A model generated the notes under the pieces. It ran no database searches. It saw only the letters and a list, made by a program, of their open reading frames with translations, and was not told the origin of the DNA. A stretch of DNA of 32,150 bases from Desulfobacteraceae bacterium (GTDB lineage: Bacteria > Desulfobacterota > Desulfobacteria > Desulfobacterales > Desulfosarcinaceae): positions 1-32,150 of the forward strand of contig QZKV01000107.1 of assembly GCA_003599575.1 (NCBI GenBank), in the 5' to 3' direction. Position 1 is the first letter of the stretch. Every line of letters begins with the position of its first letter. The position numbers were made by a program, and so were the translations under genes. Below, piece by piece: positions 1 to 8,940 of the stretch.

Positions 1-1382
1 ATCTGACTTCCGTCGGCCATAACCGTCCACAGGTCCGGTTGGTAATTTTCATGGATCCTGATGGCCTTGCGGGTGCGCCCGAACATCTCGGCCGAACTAT
101 GCAGGATTTGATTCATATGCATGGGTTTGACCACATACTTGCCCCCGCGCGCAAAACCGAGCAGCTGTTTGGTCAGCCGCGAACCGCTGTCCACGCAATC
201 CTCGATATTTCTAAGTTTTTCGGAAAGCGAGGGATCGTGCTCGACCTCCAGATACATCAAGGACACATTGCCCTGTATTCCCATCAGCAGATTGTTAAAA
301 TCATGCGCGATCCCCCCGGCCAGGGTGCCGAGTGACTCCATCCGCTGGGCTTCCTGAAAACGGCGCTCCAGGGCCTTGCTTTGGGTGATGTCCTTGACGA
401 AGTTCAGCGTCCCCGCGGAGCCCTTCCACTTGATGTTGATCGTGTTCATCTCGACCCAAACCGGTTCGCCGTCCGGGTCGTGCAGGCGAAAGGAGATGGC
501 ATGCGGTTTGGGATCCAATCCGTTGAGGCGGCGCAAAAAATATGCGGGATCGCTCCCGCGGTCATCCGGAAAGACATATTCCTCGAGAGGTTTTCGCGAT
601 CGGGCCAGCCCCAGCTTGTGGGCCATTTCACGGGCTTTGCGATTGGAAAACCGGAACCTGTTGTCCTGGAAGATAAAGATGGCTTCATTGGCGTTTTCGA
701 CCAGCAAGCGGTATTTTTCCTCGGACTCAACGAGGGATGCTTCACTTTTCTTTAACTCGGTGATATCCCGCCAGTGCTCGACGATTCTAAACACACGGCC
801 GTCCATATCCCGGATCGGATAAGCCCGGATATCCATCCACACACCTTTGGAGGGAATAAATTTTTCAACCTGGGCCGGTTTATCGGTCTTCAATATCAGC
901 CCGGCCGCGCAGTTGTCGCAAGGTACGCCCTGATCGATCAGTTCATAGCAGCGTTTTCCGATCACTTGATCTTCACTTCGGCCGAAAAAATCATACCCGG
1001 CCTGGTTGAATCGGATGATCCGGTGATGGATATCCTGCACGCCGATGATGTCGGGAATTGCATTCAGCATGGTCTCAAGCATCAGCGAAGCTTCCCGGAA
1101 TTGATCTTCGTACGACCGGCGCTCCCTTTCCGCCAGGCGTCTTTCGCGGTTTTCCTTTCTCAAGTCCTCGTTTACGGCCGCCAGGTCGCCGGTCCGATGG
1201 GCGAGCATGGATTCGAATTGATCGCGGTAGCGCATCAGTTCGATTTCCAGGTTCTTTAGATCGCCCGTTACCGCGCGAACCCGCTCTTCGGCGGCCAGGC
1301 GGGCTTCCCGTTCCTGTTGAAGCTGTCGGCGCAGCTGCACAAGCTCGGAATCGGCCGGTGTTTGGTTCGAAGGAGTCGTCAT
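1..1382 (-). CDS. PAS/PAS sensor histidine kinase, C-terminus beyond window
   Basis: Membrane-free sensor kinase of which the first 460 residues are visible; the frame stays open to base 1, so the ATP-binding domain and any receiver lie outside. Residues about 5-100 are a charged coiled coil. PAS domain 1 spans about 101-215 and carries a C155-x2-C158 pair that could sense redox or bind metal. PAS domain 2 spans about 222-340. The dimerisation/phosphoacceptor helix follows with the motif GGIAHDFNNLL and phosphoacceptor His360, typical of deltaproteobacterial hybrid kinases. No transmembrane segment or signal peptide is seen, so it is probably cytosolic. ATG at 1382 is chosen because AAGGA lies about 5 nt upstream and the coiled coil begins directly after it. 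The cognate regulator is not in the window and the signal cannot be inferred. Confidence 0.9.
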   Translation of the reverse strand, partial: MTTPSNQTPADSELVQLRRQLQQEREARLAAEERVRAVTGDLKNLEIELMRYRDQFESMLAHRTGDLAAVNEDLRKENRERRLAERERRSYEDQFREASLMLETMLNAIPDIIGVQDIHHRIIRFNQAGYDFFGRSEDQVIGKRCYELIDQGVPCDNCAAGLILKTDKPAQVEKFIPSKGVWMDIRAYPIRDMDGRVFRIVEHWRDITELKKSEASLVESEEKYRLLVENANEAIFIFQDNRFRFSNRKAREMAHKLGLARSRKPLEEYVFPDDRGSDPAYFLRRLNGLDPKPHAISFRLHDPDGEPVWVEMNTINIKWKGSAGTLNFVKDITQSKALERRFQEAQRMESLGTLAGGIAHDFNNLLMGIQGNVSLMYLEVEHDPSLSEKLRNIEDCVDSGSRLTKQLLGFARGGKYVVKPMHMNQILHSSAEMFGRTRKAIRIHENYQPDLWTVMADGSQ

Positions 1383-1928
1383 AGGTTCCTTATCACGCTT
1401 GTCCAAATTTTATCTATGCGGTCATGATTTCCTCGAACGGCTTGCAGGCAAAATGCCCAAAAAATTTGTGATGGAAATGAGAATGGGAACATGGATTTTT
1501 AGATCCGACCATACTTCCCTTATTCGAATTTTCCCCAATTCCATCCACCTGTAAATTGGCAAAAGTACGGCAGCGCATTCCACAGCCGTACCGAAGGTGG
1601 ATTTGGATTACTCATGGTCGCTTAACTAGTTCGGGAAATGAAGCCACTATATGAAAAATGACCGCTGGAAACAAGCCGCAAATTTCGTAAGACAGTTGAA
1701 TTGTCCAACGGTACAATCGGCGATCACCGCAATCTTCCTCAACCCCACGACACCGAAAGAATCGCCCATAACCCCATCGATCATCAAAGCATCAACTGCC
1801 GCCGGCCCGATTCCCATCAAATTCAAGTTTCATACAAACTTGTCGATATGACTGTATATACCGGAGTCACCACATCCCGCTCGGCCTACCCCGTTGGATG
1901 CAAGGTGAGACTCCATTGACTTTATTTT
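1383..1928. other. Gene-free divergent intergenic region
   Basis: About 545 bases lie between the divergent kinase and the membrane-protein gene, so promoters for both probably sit here. No convincing coding frame was found: the short frames present lack a Shine-Dalgarno sequence and any recognisable motif. A hairpin with arms GTACGGC and GCCGTAC separated by 13 nt lies near 1566-1592. It is not followed by a T-tract, so it is not a standard terminator, and its role is unknown. Confidence 0.5.
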
Positions 1929-1943
1929 ATGGTGAGCTGTGCC

Positions 1944-4346
1944 ATGGGCGATTTGGACCCCGAAAAAGAGTCTCAAAAAGAAGACCGCGAGGCGGATGAG
2001 GAACTGGAAAGCCTGAGTGCGGAGGAAAAAGCGGCTTTTGAGAAAATTATGGCCGAAATCTCCGCAGTCAGCGGCAGCGCCACTCCTGAGAAAGGTGCGG
2101 CGCGCAAAAACAAGACGGCCGCTACGCAGTCCTCTCCCGCGCAAAGTGAATCGCCGGCACCTGCGGCTGCAACCTCCGCGGGGGAAAATCAGCCGGTCGC
2201 GGAGGAAGAAGAAAAAGCCGGCGAACAGGCCGATTTTAACAAAATCATGGCTGAAATCGAGTCGAAGCGCAAAGGCGAAAAACTCCCCACGAAAAACACG
2301 CCCGAGCAGGATGAGGAAAATTTGTCCGGCGATCAGCAAGCCGCCCTTGACCAGATCATGGCCGAAATCGATTCCAAGCGCAGAGGCGAAAAAACCGGTG
2401 ACGATCAAACCTCTGCTGAGAAAAGTGAGCAAAATGATCTTCCGGAGGATCAACAGGCCGCCCTCAATCAGATCATGGCCGACATTGAATCGAAGCGCAA
2501 AGGCCAGAAAAACGCCGCACCCGGCGCCACCGAGGATGCTGAAACCGCGGAACTGACCGACCCTCAGCAGGACGCATTGAACCGGATCATGTCTGAAATC
2601 GAATCGAAACGCTCTTCCGGAAAAACGCAAAGCACTGCTGCGTCGGATGACGGTGCACAGACGGAAGCGCAGCCGCCCGACATTGAAAAAATAATGGCTG
2701 AAATAGAGGCCCAAAAATTGCGCGAGGTCAAAAAGGCCGCACCAGCTGCCGCTTCCGACCCGCAGGAAGAAGATCCGCAGAAACAGGATGGCGCCGGCGG
2801 GGATAAGACCCAGGAAAAAACGAGCCTGACCATGGAGGAGTTTGATGACGAATTAAATCATCTGCTCTCCGCAACCAAAAAGAAACCCGCGGGAAACGAA
2901 TCGGAAGAAGCAGAAGCTGCGCAGATAAAAACACACCGCACGAGGGCAGACGGCAAGTCCGCGCAAAATTCGGCTCCCTTAAGTGCTGCGCCGGCGGAAC
3001 CGCTTCCCGTCCAAGACGATGAGGTTGCGGAAGTTCCACAAGACTATCCGGTTTTGCACGAGGTTCAGGTTGAAACCGATTCTTCTCAAAAGCGCTCCGC
3101 TAAAAGAACCAAAACCAACGGAGCACGACCAAAGCGACGGCGGCTGCGTTCCTTGGCTTTCAGTCTATTGATCGTCTTGACCCTTGCGGGCGTCAGCGGG
3201 GGGGCCTACTTGGCCTATCAGCGATATTTTTCAACATCCGCCAAAACCCATACGCCGTTCGATTCAATTGGTTTGAGAGCGGAAACGGAAGTGATCCGCG
3301 AGACAGTGCGAGAACCAGCCGCGACGGCGCCTCCGCTGGCTTCGCCGCCAGCGGCGCTGCCCGTCCCGCCCAAAGAGATCAAGCCGCTGGAAACCCCGGC
3401 AATGATACTGGCCGGTTTGAAAAACGATCTATCCTCAGCGCGCAGCCGCATCCAGCAAAAGATAGCCGATATCGAGCAGCTCAAAAGCTATTACATTCGA
3501 GGCGTGCATGAAGAAGCCGAGCGGATCGAAGAGGCTTTGCCCAACGGCCAGCCCCCATCCCTGGAAGGCGCCCTTGCCGATCGAAAAATCGAACTGGGTC
3601 TGCGGGCCATTCAACGCCGCAAGACCTACGTTGCCAAACTGGAGATCCCCTTGGCCCAGATTGGCGCCATGTCCGAAGAACTGCTTTATCTGGAGCGGCG
3701 TACGCAGGTCTATGAAATTCTGAACAATGGCATCGGCGGTTTGCCCATCGAGAAGTTTAGAAAAGATGTCTCCGACGCCATCGGCAGCCATCTGCAATAT
3801 CTTTCCCAGCTGTCCATCGATGATGTGGATGTGCAAGCGCCCGCATTGGCATTGATCTGGGAAGAGCAGGTTGCCAAGTTGGCGCAGAGGGCCAGCCTGC
3901 TGGCCCAGAGAGCCCCCTTGAACCGTGCAGTCGGGGCCGAAATATGCAAAGGCAAATACGATCGGAAATACTTGCTGACGGCCTTGTCCGAGGAAACCGC
4001 CAAATGCTTGATCAGGTGGTCCGGGAAAGACATGTATCTCAATGGACTGACCGAGCTGACCCCGGAAGCAGCCAAAATGCTGGTCCAGTGGCCCGGCGAG
4101 TGGCTGAGTCTCAACGGGGTGAAGGAGCTATCCGCGGAAACAGCCAAAATCTTGTCGCAATGGCCTGGCCGGCGCCTGTCCCTCAATGGCTTGAGCATCC
4201 TGTCGCCTGAGGCAACCGACCATCTTTCCCAATGGCGGGGAACTCAGTTGGAAATGATCGGATTGCGCGCAATCGGGCCGTGGAAGAACTATGCCACGCG
4301 CTTGTTTCTTTCCGAAAAACTTCGTCTTCAACTGGAGGCGCAGTAA
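1944..4346 (+). CDS. Single-pass membrane protein with IMAEI motif array and periplasmic 24-aa repeats
   Basis: Function not recognised; 800 residues. The cytosolic N-terminal half is highly charged, Ala/Glu/Lys-rich and probably disordered. It carries six copies of a short motif with core IMAEI or IMADI, usually followed by SKR, with Met at residues 36, 102, 139, 178, 216 and 251 (spacing 35-39 after the first). A basic stretch and one transmembrane helix at about 403-426 follow, then a Pro/Ala linker, a periplasmic coiled coil (about 480-640) and four 24-residue leucine-rich-like repeats at about 677-775 with the pattern LSxExAKxLxQWPG...LSLNG. ATG 1944 is preferred over ATG 1929 because GGTGAG lies 7 nt upstream of it and nothing similar precedes 1929. 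The next gene starts directly at its stop, so the two products probably work together. It may be an envelope scaffold, but that is inference. Confidence 0.8.
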   Translation: MGDLDPEKESQKEDREADEELESLSAEEKAAFEKIMAEISAVSGSATPEKGAARKNKTAATQSSPAQSESPAPAAATSAGENQPVAEEEEKAGEQADFNKIMAEIESKRKGEKLPTKNTPEQDEENLSGDQQAALDQIMAEIDSKRRGEKTGDDQTSAEKSEQNDLPEDQQAALNQIMADIESKRKGQKNAAPGATEDAETAELTDPQQDALNRIMSEIESKRSSGKTQSTAASDDGAQTEAQPPDIEKIMAEIEAQKLREVKKAAPAAASDPQEEDPQKQDGAGGDKTQEKTSLTMEEFDDELNHLLSATKKKPAGNESEEAEAAQIKTHRTRADGKSAQNSAPLSAAPAEPLPVQDDEVAEVPQDYPVLHEVQVETDSSQKRSAKRTKTNGARPKRRRLRSLAFSLLIVLTLAGVSGGAYLAYQRYFSTSAKTHTPFDSIGLRAETEVIRETVREPAATAPPLASPPAALPVPPKEIKPLETPAMILAGLKNDLSSARSRIQQKIADIEQLKSYYIRGVHEEAERIEEALPNGQPPSLEGALADRKIELGLRAIQRRKTYVAKLEIPLAQIGAMSEELLYLERRTQVYEILNNGIGGLPIEKFRKDVSDAIGSHLQYLSQLSIDDVDVQAPALALIWEEQVAKLAQRASLLAQRAPLNRAVGAEICKGKYDRKYLLTALSEETAKCLIRWSGKDMYLNGLTELTPEAAKMLVQWPGEWLSLNGVKELSAETAKILSQWPGRRLSLNGLSILSPEATDHLSQWRGTQLEMIGLRAIGPWKNYATRLFLSEKLRLQLEAQ

Positions 4347-4943
4347 ATGAAAACAATCAGCATCAAAGTACTGCTTATCAGCGCAGGCGTGTGCGCCGGC
4401 TTGATCTTCGGCGGCAGCGCCGTGGGCGTTCCGCCGGCGCAGGCCAACGCCAAGCGCCTGGAACTGGAGCGCAAAATTGCCGATTTGTCCTTGCTGCACC
4501 AGCAGCTCGAGGACCGCATGCAACAGGCGCAAGGATTGCGCACCGGACTGGCCGGGCAGCAGTCGCTGCTCACATCCGAAATTCATGTGCTCATGAAAAG
4601 CCATAACATCAAAAACTTTCAGCAGGCGAAACAGCACTTGCGCGTGCGCTACAATATCGAGCTGCTCGGCACCATTTTGAGCTACATTGGAGAGTTGGAC
4701 GGAAAGCTCATCTTCTATCAAGCCGGCCGCGACCGTCTTGCTTACCTGCGCCAGTTGGCCGAAGACGATCTGCGCATGATCGCCGCGGTGAACGACCTCA
4801 AGATCGATGCCCTGACCACTCAAATATCCTTGGTGGTCAACCGCTATTTGCCCGAGGCCCATGTTATCCAAATCGAGCCGCAGCAGGTAAAACCGGTATC
4901 GGGCCAGAATGTCTGGGAGAGCGTTCAGTCATCGAATCATTAA
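4347..4943 (+). CDS. Small exported coiled-coil protein
   Basis: 198 residues, family not recognised. The N-terminus has a signal peptide: basic MKTISIK, a hydrophobic core to about residue 28, and a probable cleavage after PAQANA near residue 35. The mature part is almost wholly helical with heptad-like Leu/Glu/Gln spacing (about 36-90 and 110-165), indicating a periplasmic coiled coil. The ATG directly follows the TAA of the preceding gene and GGAGG lies 7 nt before it inside that gene's end, so the two are co-translated. The upstream protein also has a periplasmic coiled coil, suggesting partners in one envelope assembly; this is inference. Convergent with the following methyltransferase gene 53 nt away. 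Confidence 0.8.
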   Translation: MKTISIKVLLISAGVCAGLIFGGSAVGVPPAQANAKRLELERKIADLSLLHQQLEDRMQQAQGLRTGLAGQQSLLTSEIHVLMKSHNIKNFQQAKQHLRVRYNIELLGTILSYIGELDGKLIFYQAGRDRLAYLRQLAEDDLRMIAAVNDLKIDALTTQISLVVNRYLPEAHVIQIEPQQVKPVSGQNVWESVQSSNH

Positions 4944-4996
4944 GACCCGGCCGGTTTATTGTCTCTCGTTTCAGCGCTCCAGCATGGAAACGCACT

Positions 4997-6004
4997 TCAA
5001 CGGGAATTGTCTCGCACCCCGCTGATGATTCCCGAATCGTTGGGACCGCGGTAAGCTTCGCGCCGGATTTGAGCTATGCCCGCGTCAGCCAGCATCTCTT
5101 TCAGTTGCGCTTCGGAATAAGATCGGCCGGTCGGGGTGCCCAACAGCATGTTCAGTGAAAAAAGGGCCGCGAACAGCGGGCCGTCCATGGAATCGTCCAG
5201 AATAAATTCATGGATGAGGATCATGCCGCCAGGCGACAGCGTGCGGACGGCTTTGGAAATGATTTGCCGGCAGTCTTCGGGTCCCTCGGCGTGCAGTATG
5301 TGCGACATCCAGACCACATCGTAGGTGCTGTCGATTTCGTCCGCCAGGTAATCTCCGGAATCAAACCGGATGCGTTCGGACAGGCCGAAACGCTCGATGG
5401 TCTTTTCCGCAAACGGGCGGGTGGTGGGCAAATCAAAGACGACCGCCTGGAGCTGCGGATTTTTTTGGCAGAAGTGGATGGCATAAGTACCGGGCCCGCC
5501 TCCCAGATCGAGAAGGGTACGGTGTTGGCCGAGATCCACCTGATTGACGACAGCCGGCGCCTGCAGCATGGCGCTGTTGAACATGCCCATAAGAAAGGCT
5601 TCGCGCTGCCCTTCTTCATTGAAAGCAGCACGCGCGCGCAACGGCCTGCCCGAATGCACCGCTTCATCCAGCCGGGCCCAAGAACCGGAAAGATGGTGAT
5701 GATGCAGGATGATGAAGCCCACGTATTCCGGCGCTCCTTCGACCAGATATCTGCGGGCGGCATCGCTTAAAGCGTATCGATCGCCCTCTTTTTCCAACAG
5801 CCGCATGGCGCTCAGCGCATTGAGCAGCCTGGTGAGGCCTCGCGCAGCGGCGCCCATCCGTCCGGCCGCCTCTTCGGCGGTCAGCGCCTTTCCGGCCAGA
5901 TGCGTAAATACCTTCAGCTTAACGCCGGCGTGCAGCGCGAAGGTTTGCCAATAGCTGCCGGCGAGCTGCAGCAGCGTTCCCGGATGCCACGGTTGCTCAT
6001 TCAT
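4997..6004 (-). CDS. SAM-dependent O-methyltransferase (Methyltransf_2 type)
   Basis: 335 residues with the two-domain layout of plant/actinobacterial small-molecule O-methyltransferases and hydroxyneurosporene methyltransferase. An N-terminal winged-helix dimerisation domain (about 10-100) precedes a Rossmann SAM-binding domain. Motif I, LDLGGGPGTYA, lies near residues 164-174. An acidic strand end VVFDLP follows, then SHILHAEGPEDC near residue 235, where the family's catalytic His and downstream acidic residue lie, and LSPGGMILIHE near 262. GGAG 8 nt upstream supports the ATG at 6004. The substrate cannot be told from sequence, and no biosynthetic genes surround it. A stand-alone gene convergent with the coiled-coil gene. 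Confidence 0.88.
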   Translation of the reverse strand: MNEQPWHPGTLLQLAGSYWQTFALHAGVKLKVFTHLAGKALTAEEAAGRMGAAARGLTRLLNALSAMRLLEKEGDRYALSDAARRYLVEGAPEYVGFIILHHHHLSGSWARLDEAVHSGRPLRARAAFNEEGQREAFLMGMFNSAMLQAPAVVNQVDLGQHRTLLDLGGGPGTYAIHFCQKNPQLQAVVFDLPTTRPFAEKTIERFGLSERIRFDSGDYLADEIDSTYDVVWMSHILHAEGPEDCRQIISKAVRTLSPGGMILIHEFILDDSMDGPLFAALFSLNMLLGTPTGRSYSEAQLKEMLADAGIAQIRREAYRGPNDSGIISGVRDNSR

Positions 6005-6132
6005 GCTGTTTCTCCAATCACTTCTTTGCGCACACGCTATACGTCAATGACGATTTCCAGTCATTCTCGGCGCTTTGTTTCTGGGACCTCCATGTGCTTT
6101 GTTGGCGGCGTTCCAACCCTCGCATCACTCTT

Positions 6133-6594
6133 TCAGCCGATATGCGGCATCAGGGCCCAGCGGATGACTGCTTGGGTGGTTTGCGGATAATGGTCGAGGC
6201 AAACAATACCGCCGTTTTGCATGCGAAAGACCGGTGGGGCCGTTTTCGCGGTGATGAGATAGGCCGTCAGTTTCTCCAGGAAAGGCAAATGGCCGACGAT
6301 CAATTCATCTTTTTTGAGATCGATGTGCGGGGCATACGCTTCGACGTCATCCAAGGGCCCGATCCCCTCGGTCGCACTGATCCCACGCGCCGGATTCAAG
6401 GCCTGCGCCAGGATCTCGGCGGTCTGGGCTGCTCGCAGCTTGCCGCTGTGCACGATCGCTGAAACCCGAACCCCATATTGGCCGGCTACCTGGGCGATTC
6501 TCCGGACCTCGGCCACCCCGGTATCCGATAGACCTTGGCGCGGGTCCTGTTCTTTTGGCAGGCTTTTGCCATGCTGAACCAAGTACAGCGCCAT
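6133..6594 (-). CDS. sixA: SixA-like phosphohistidine phosphatase (histidine phosphatase family)
   Basis: 153 residues, the usual length for the short SixA branch of the histidine phosphatase superfamily, which removes phosphate from phosphohistidine in phosphorelay proteins. The catalytic motif at the N-terminus reads LVQHGKS: His8, which would carry the phosphoenzyme, is present, but the usual RHG arginine is Gln7. The second catalytic His is His102 in IVGHLP, and the SGKLRAAQT segment (50-58) supplies the usual phosphate-binding Arg. GGGAGGGG directly upstream supports the ATG. It is divergent from the TPR gene across 92 nt that must hold both promoters. The family is secure; the partner is unknown. 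Confidence 0.85.
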   Translation of the reverse strand: MALYLVQHGKSLPKEQDPRQGLSDTGVAEVRRIAQVAGQYGVRVSAIVHSGKLRAAQTAEILAQALNPARGISATEGIGPLDDVEAYAPHIDLKKDELIVGHLPFLEKLTAYLITAKTAPPVFRMQNGGIVCLDHYPQTTQAVIRWALMPHIG

Positions 6595-6686
6595 AACCCC
6601 TCCCCTGTTTTTCCTTGCCTGCCGGCGGTATCGACTTTATATTGCCCATTCTGGGCCAAATTCCGACTCCCGAAAGGACGCCTCCG

Positions 6687-7295
6687 ATGTCACCGGAAAG
6701 TAAAGTATTAAAAGGGTACGTCAAGACTGAAAACATGATTTTCCTGCTTGTGGCGGCATTGGCGTTGGGTTTTATCGGCGGTGTGGTATTCAGCGCTTAC
6801 CGATTGGGAGGCACCCCTGTTCCGGAAACGGCCGCACCCGGCGCACAGACGTCCGTAAACCCGCAGCAGAAAGAGATGTTTGCCGCCCTGCTCCAGCGCA
6901 CCGAGGCAAATCCCAAGGATGTCGATGCCTGGACCCAGCTGGGACACCTCTATTTTGATACAGACCAACCGGCCAAAGCCATTGAAGCCTATGAAACGTC
7001 GCTGACCCTGGCCCCCGACCGCCCGGACGTATGGACCGATTTGGGGGTCATGTACCGCCGCAAAGGGGAACCGCAACAGGCCATCGAGAAATTCGATCGC
7101 GCCCTGTCGCTCCAACCGGATCACCAGATTGCGCTTTTCAACAAAGGCATCGTGATGATGCACGATTTAAAGGACCCCAAGGGTGCTCTGGACGCCTGGC
7201 AGAAACTGCTTGCGATCAATCCCAACGCCCAGACCCCCGCGGGTGAACCGCTGAAGAACATCATCGAACAGCTGCAAAAGGGCGGCGCCTCTTGA
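6687..7295 (+). CDS. Membrane-anchored TPR protein
   Basis: 202 residues. A short cytosolic N-terminus is followed by one transmembrane helix at about 17-39, rich in Leu/Ala/Gly, and a C-terminal domain of about three tetratricopeptide repeats (roughly 70-175) with the W..LG..Y....A...Y..AL...P pattern, as in DAWTQLGHLYF and DVWTDLGVMYRR. Such proteins present a protein-binding surface in the periplasm, like the TPR part of CcmH/NrfG; no cytochrome-assembly genes are near, so that role is not claimed. ATG 6687 is preferred over an in-frame ATG at 6615 because AAAGGA lies about 8 nt upstream and the upstream residues look non-coding. Co-directional with the Nudix gene 13 nt downstream, probably one transcript. 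Confidence 0.85.
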   Translation: MSPESKVLKGYVKTENMIFLLVAALALGFIGGVVFSAYRLGGTPVPETAAPGAQTSVNPQQKEMFAALLQRTEANPKDVDAWTQLGHLYFDTDQPAKAIEAYETSLTLAPDRPDVWTDLGVMYRRKGEPQQAIEKFDRALSLQPDHQIALFNKGIVMMHDLKDPKGALDAWQKLLAINPNAQTPAGEPLKNIIEQLQKGGAS

Positions 7296-7308
7296 TGGCC
7301 GCAGATAC

Positions 7309-7887
7309 ATGAAACCGAGCCTTGAAGGCCGGCCAGGGAGTAATCGAAAGTTGAGCATGACCTTTCGCGTTCACCATCGGCGCACCATCCGCAAGGGACG
7401 GGTTTTCGATATCACCGTCGAAAATGTCACTTTCCCGAACGGCTTCAATGTCGATCTGGAGATCATCCGCCATCCGGGAGCGGCGGCCATCGTTGCGCTG
7501 ACGGAAGATGACCAGGTGCTGATGCTCAAACAATACCGCCACGCCATCGGCGACTTCTTGTGGGAAATCCCGGCCGGCACTTTTGAGGGGCAGGAAGACC
7601 CGTTGATTTGCGCACGCCGCGAGCTGACCGAGGAAACCGGCTTTACGGCCGCTCGATGGGAACATCTCGGTGCGGTCACGCCGGTGCCGGGCTATTCGGA
7701 TGAAAAGATCCATCTTTTCCTGGCCCGTGAATTAGCGCCGGCCGCACAATGCCTGGATCAAGACGAAGTTCTGGAAGTCCACCGGCTGCCCTTGATGCAG
7801 GTCACGGACATGATCGGCGGGGGCCATATTCAGGATGCCAAAACCATCGCGGCCATCTATCTGACCCTTAACCAGCTCAAAAAATAG
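7309..7887 (+). CDS. Nudix hydrolase, ADP-ribose pyrophosphatase type
   Basis: 192 residues. The Nudix box runs from Gly90 to Phe112 and matches G-x5-E-x7-REUxEExGU: Gly90, Glu96, then RELTEETGF at 104-112. The LKQYRHAIGDFLWEIPAGT segment before the box is typical of the NudF/ADP-ribose pyrophosphatase group, which cleaves ADP-ribose or related nucleotide sugars to AMP with Mg2+. Start uncertain: ATG 7309 is given, but GGAG at 7337-7340 would better serve TTG 7351 or ATG 7357, giving a protein about 14-16 residues shorter. It follows the TPR gene closely. Convergent with the Hsp33 gene, only 32 nt away. Confidence 0.88.
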   Translation: MKPSLEGRPGSNRKLSMTFRVHHRRTIRKGRVFDITVENVTFPNGFNVDLEIIRHPGAAAIVALTEDDQVLMLKQYRHAIGDFLWEIPAGTFEGQEDPLICARRELTEETGFTAARWEHLGAVTPVPGYSDEKIHLFLARELAPAAQCLDQDEVLEVHRLPLMQVTDMIGGGHIQDAKTIAAIYLTLNQLKK

Positions 7888-7919
7888 GTTTGCGCCCTAA
7901 AGGAATGGTTATTGGGCCC

Positions 7920-8855
7920 CTAATGAGTTCGTTCGGCATAGATGGCCTGCATCTCAGCCTGATCGAAAGCATAGCACGTATTGCAATGATGGCAGCGGAT
8001 TTCAATGGGGAAAGGCCCGTTGCGCGCCATGTCTTCCAGCTCGTTTGAATCAAGCATGCCGAGCATGATACGAATGCGGCTCCGGTTGCAGTGGCACATG
8101 AATTCGACGCCGCGCTGGTCCAGAATCCTGGGCGCAAAGTCATTGAAGTTTTGCTTCAGCCACTCTTCGGGAAAATTTTCTGCCTGAACCACGTGCCCTA
8201 ATGAGGGCAATCCCCGCACCAGATTCTCCAGCCTGGAGAGAACATCCTCGGGCGCTCCCGGAAGCGCCTGGAGAAACATACCGCCGGCGCCCTGTACTTC
8301 TCCTTGGTTATCGAAGGCCACACTGAGGGAAAACGAGGTGGGCACCTGCTCCGATTTCAAGTGATACAAGGCCAGGTCTTTGGCCAAACTGCCGTATTCC
8401 ATCATCACCGTGCCGGCGAACGGGCTTTTGGCATCTTCCAGATATTTGGTTACCGAGACAAAGCCTGCGCCGAAAAAGGGGCTAAGGTCAAAGCTCTGCA
8501 GCGGCTGGTGGACGGGGATGGGCACCTGCTTCAAATGTCCGCGCACCTCGCCAAAGGCATTGGATTCGACGTGCAATCCCTTGATGGGGCCCGAGCATTC
8601 AACACCGACGGCCAAACGGTCGTTGCCCTTCAGATTGGCCGACATCAGCGCTGCAGCCATATAAGCATGCCCCAGCACAAGCGTTTCGAGCACGCCCAGC
8701 TCATGGTTCCAGCGCATCTCGCTGACCATGCGGGTTGCATGAACGACCACTCCGCGAATGGCATCGGAGGCCATGATGAAGTTGTAGAGCCGGTCGCGGG
8801 AACTGGCGATCAGTTGTTCCTTGAGGGTTGATCCGTATATTTTTTTCTTTTCCAT
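7920..8855 (-). CDS. hslO: Hsp33-family redox-regulated chaperone
   Basis: 311 residues from ATG 8855. Hsp33 is a cytosolic holdase that is inactive while its C-terminal cysteines bind Zn2+ and becomes active when oxidants form disulfides and unfold the linker. The N-terminal core shows the family pattern: LGHAYMAAALMSANLKG, a GPIKGLHVESNA strand, and GGMFLQALPGAP. The zinc site is present as CHC in VEFMCHC and CHHC in IRCHHCNTC near the C-terminus, so the switch should work. An upstream in-frame ATG at 8939 would add 28 residues without family similarity, so 8855 is preferred although its Shine-Dalgarno is distant. The next gene upstream, on the same strand, ends near this alternative start. 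Confidence 0.92.
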   Translation of the reverse strand: MEKKKIYGSTLKEQLIASSRDRLYNFIMASDAIRGVVVHATRMVSEMRWNHELGVLETLVLGHAYMAAALMSANLKGNDRLAVGVECSGPIKGLHVESNAFGEVRGHLKQVPIPVHQPLQSFDLSPFFGAGFVSVTKYLEDAKSPFAGTVMMEYGSLAKDLALYHLKSEQVPTSFSLSVAFDNQGEVQGAGGMFLQALPGAPEDVLSRLENLVRGLPSLGHVVQAENFPEEWLKQNFNDFAPRILDQRGVEFMCHCNRSRIRIMLGMLDSNELEDMARNGPFPIEIRCHHCNTCYAFDQAEMQAIYAERTH

Positions 8856-8940
8856 TGGCACCACGCTGTTCCTGAAATTGGGGCAAAGTCCAATCCGGAT
8901 CATAACCACTGTATCGGAAGATGCCTCCATCGGGCACAAA

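Noticed and set aside
1651..1851. 66-codon plus-strand frame in the first intergenic region.
   Set aside because: No ribosome site, Pro/Thr/Ile-rich composition without motif; not supportable as a gene.
1830..2714. Minus-strand open frame of 294 codons rich in Arg/Phe/Leu.
   Set aside because: Mirror of the Lys/Glu/Ala-rich IMAEI repeat region; its own repeats simply reflect that array, and it has no family features.
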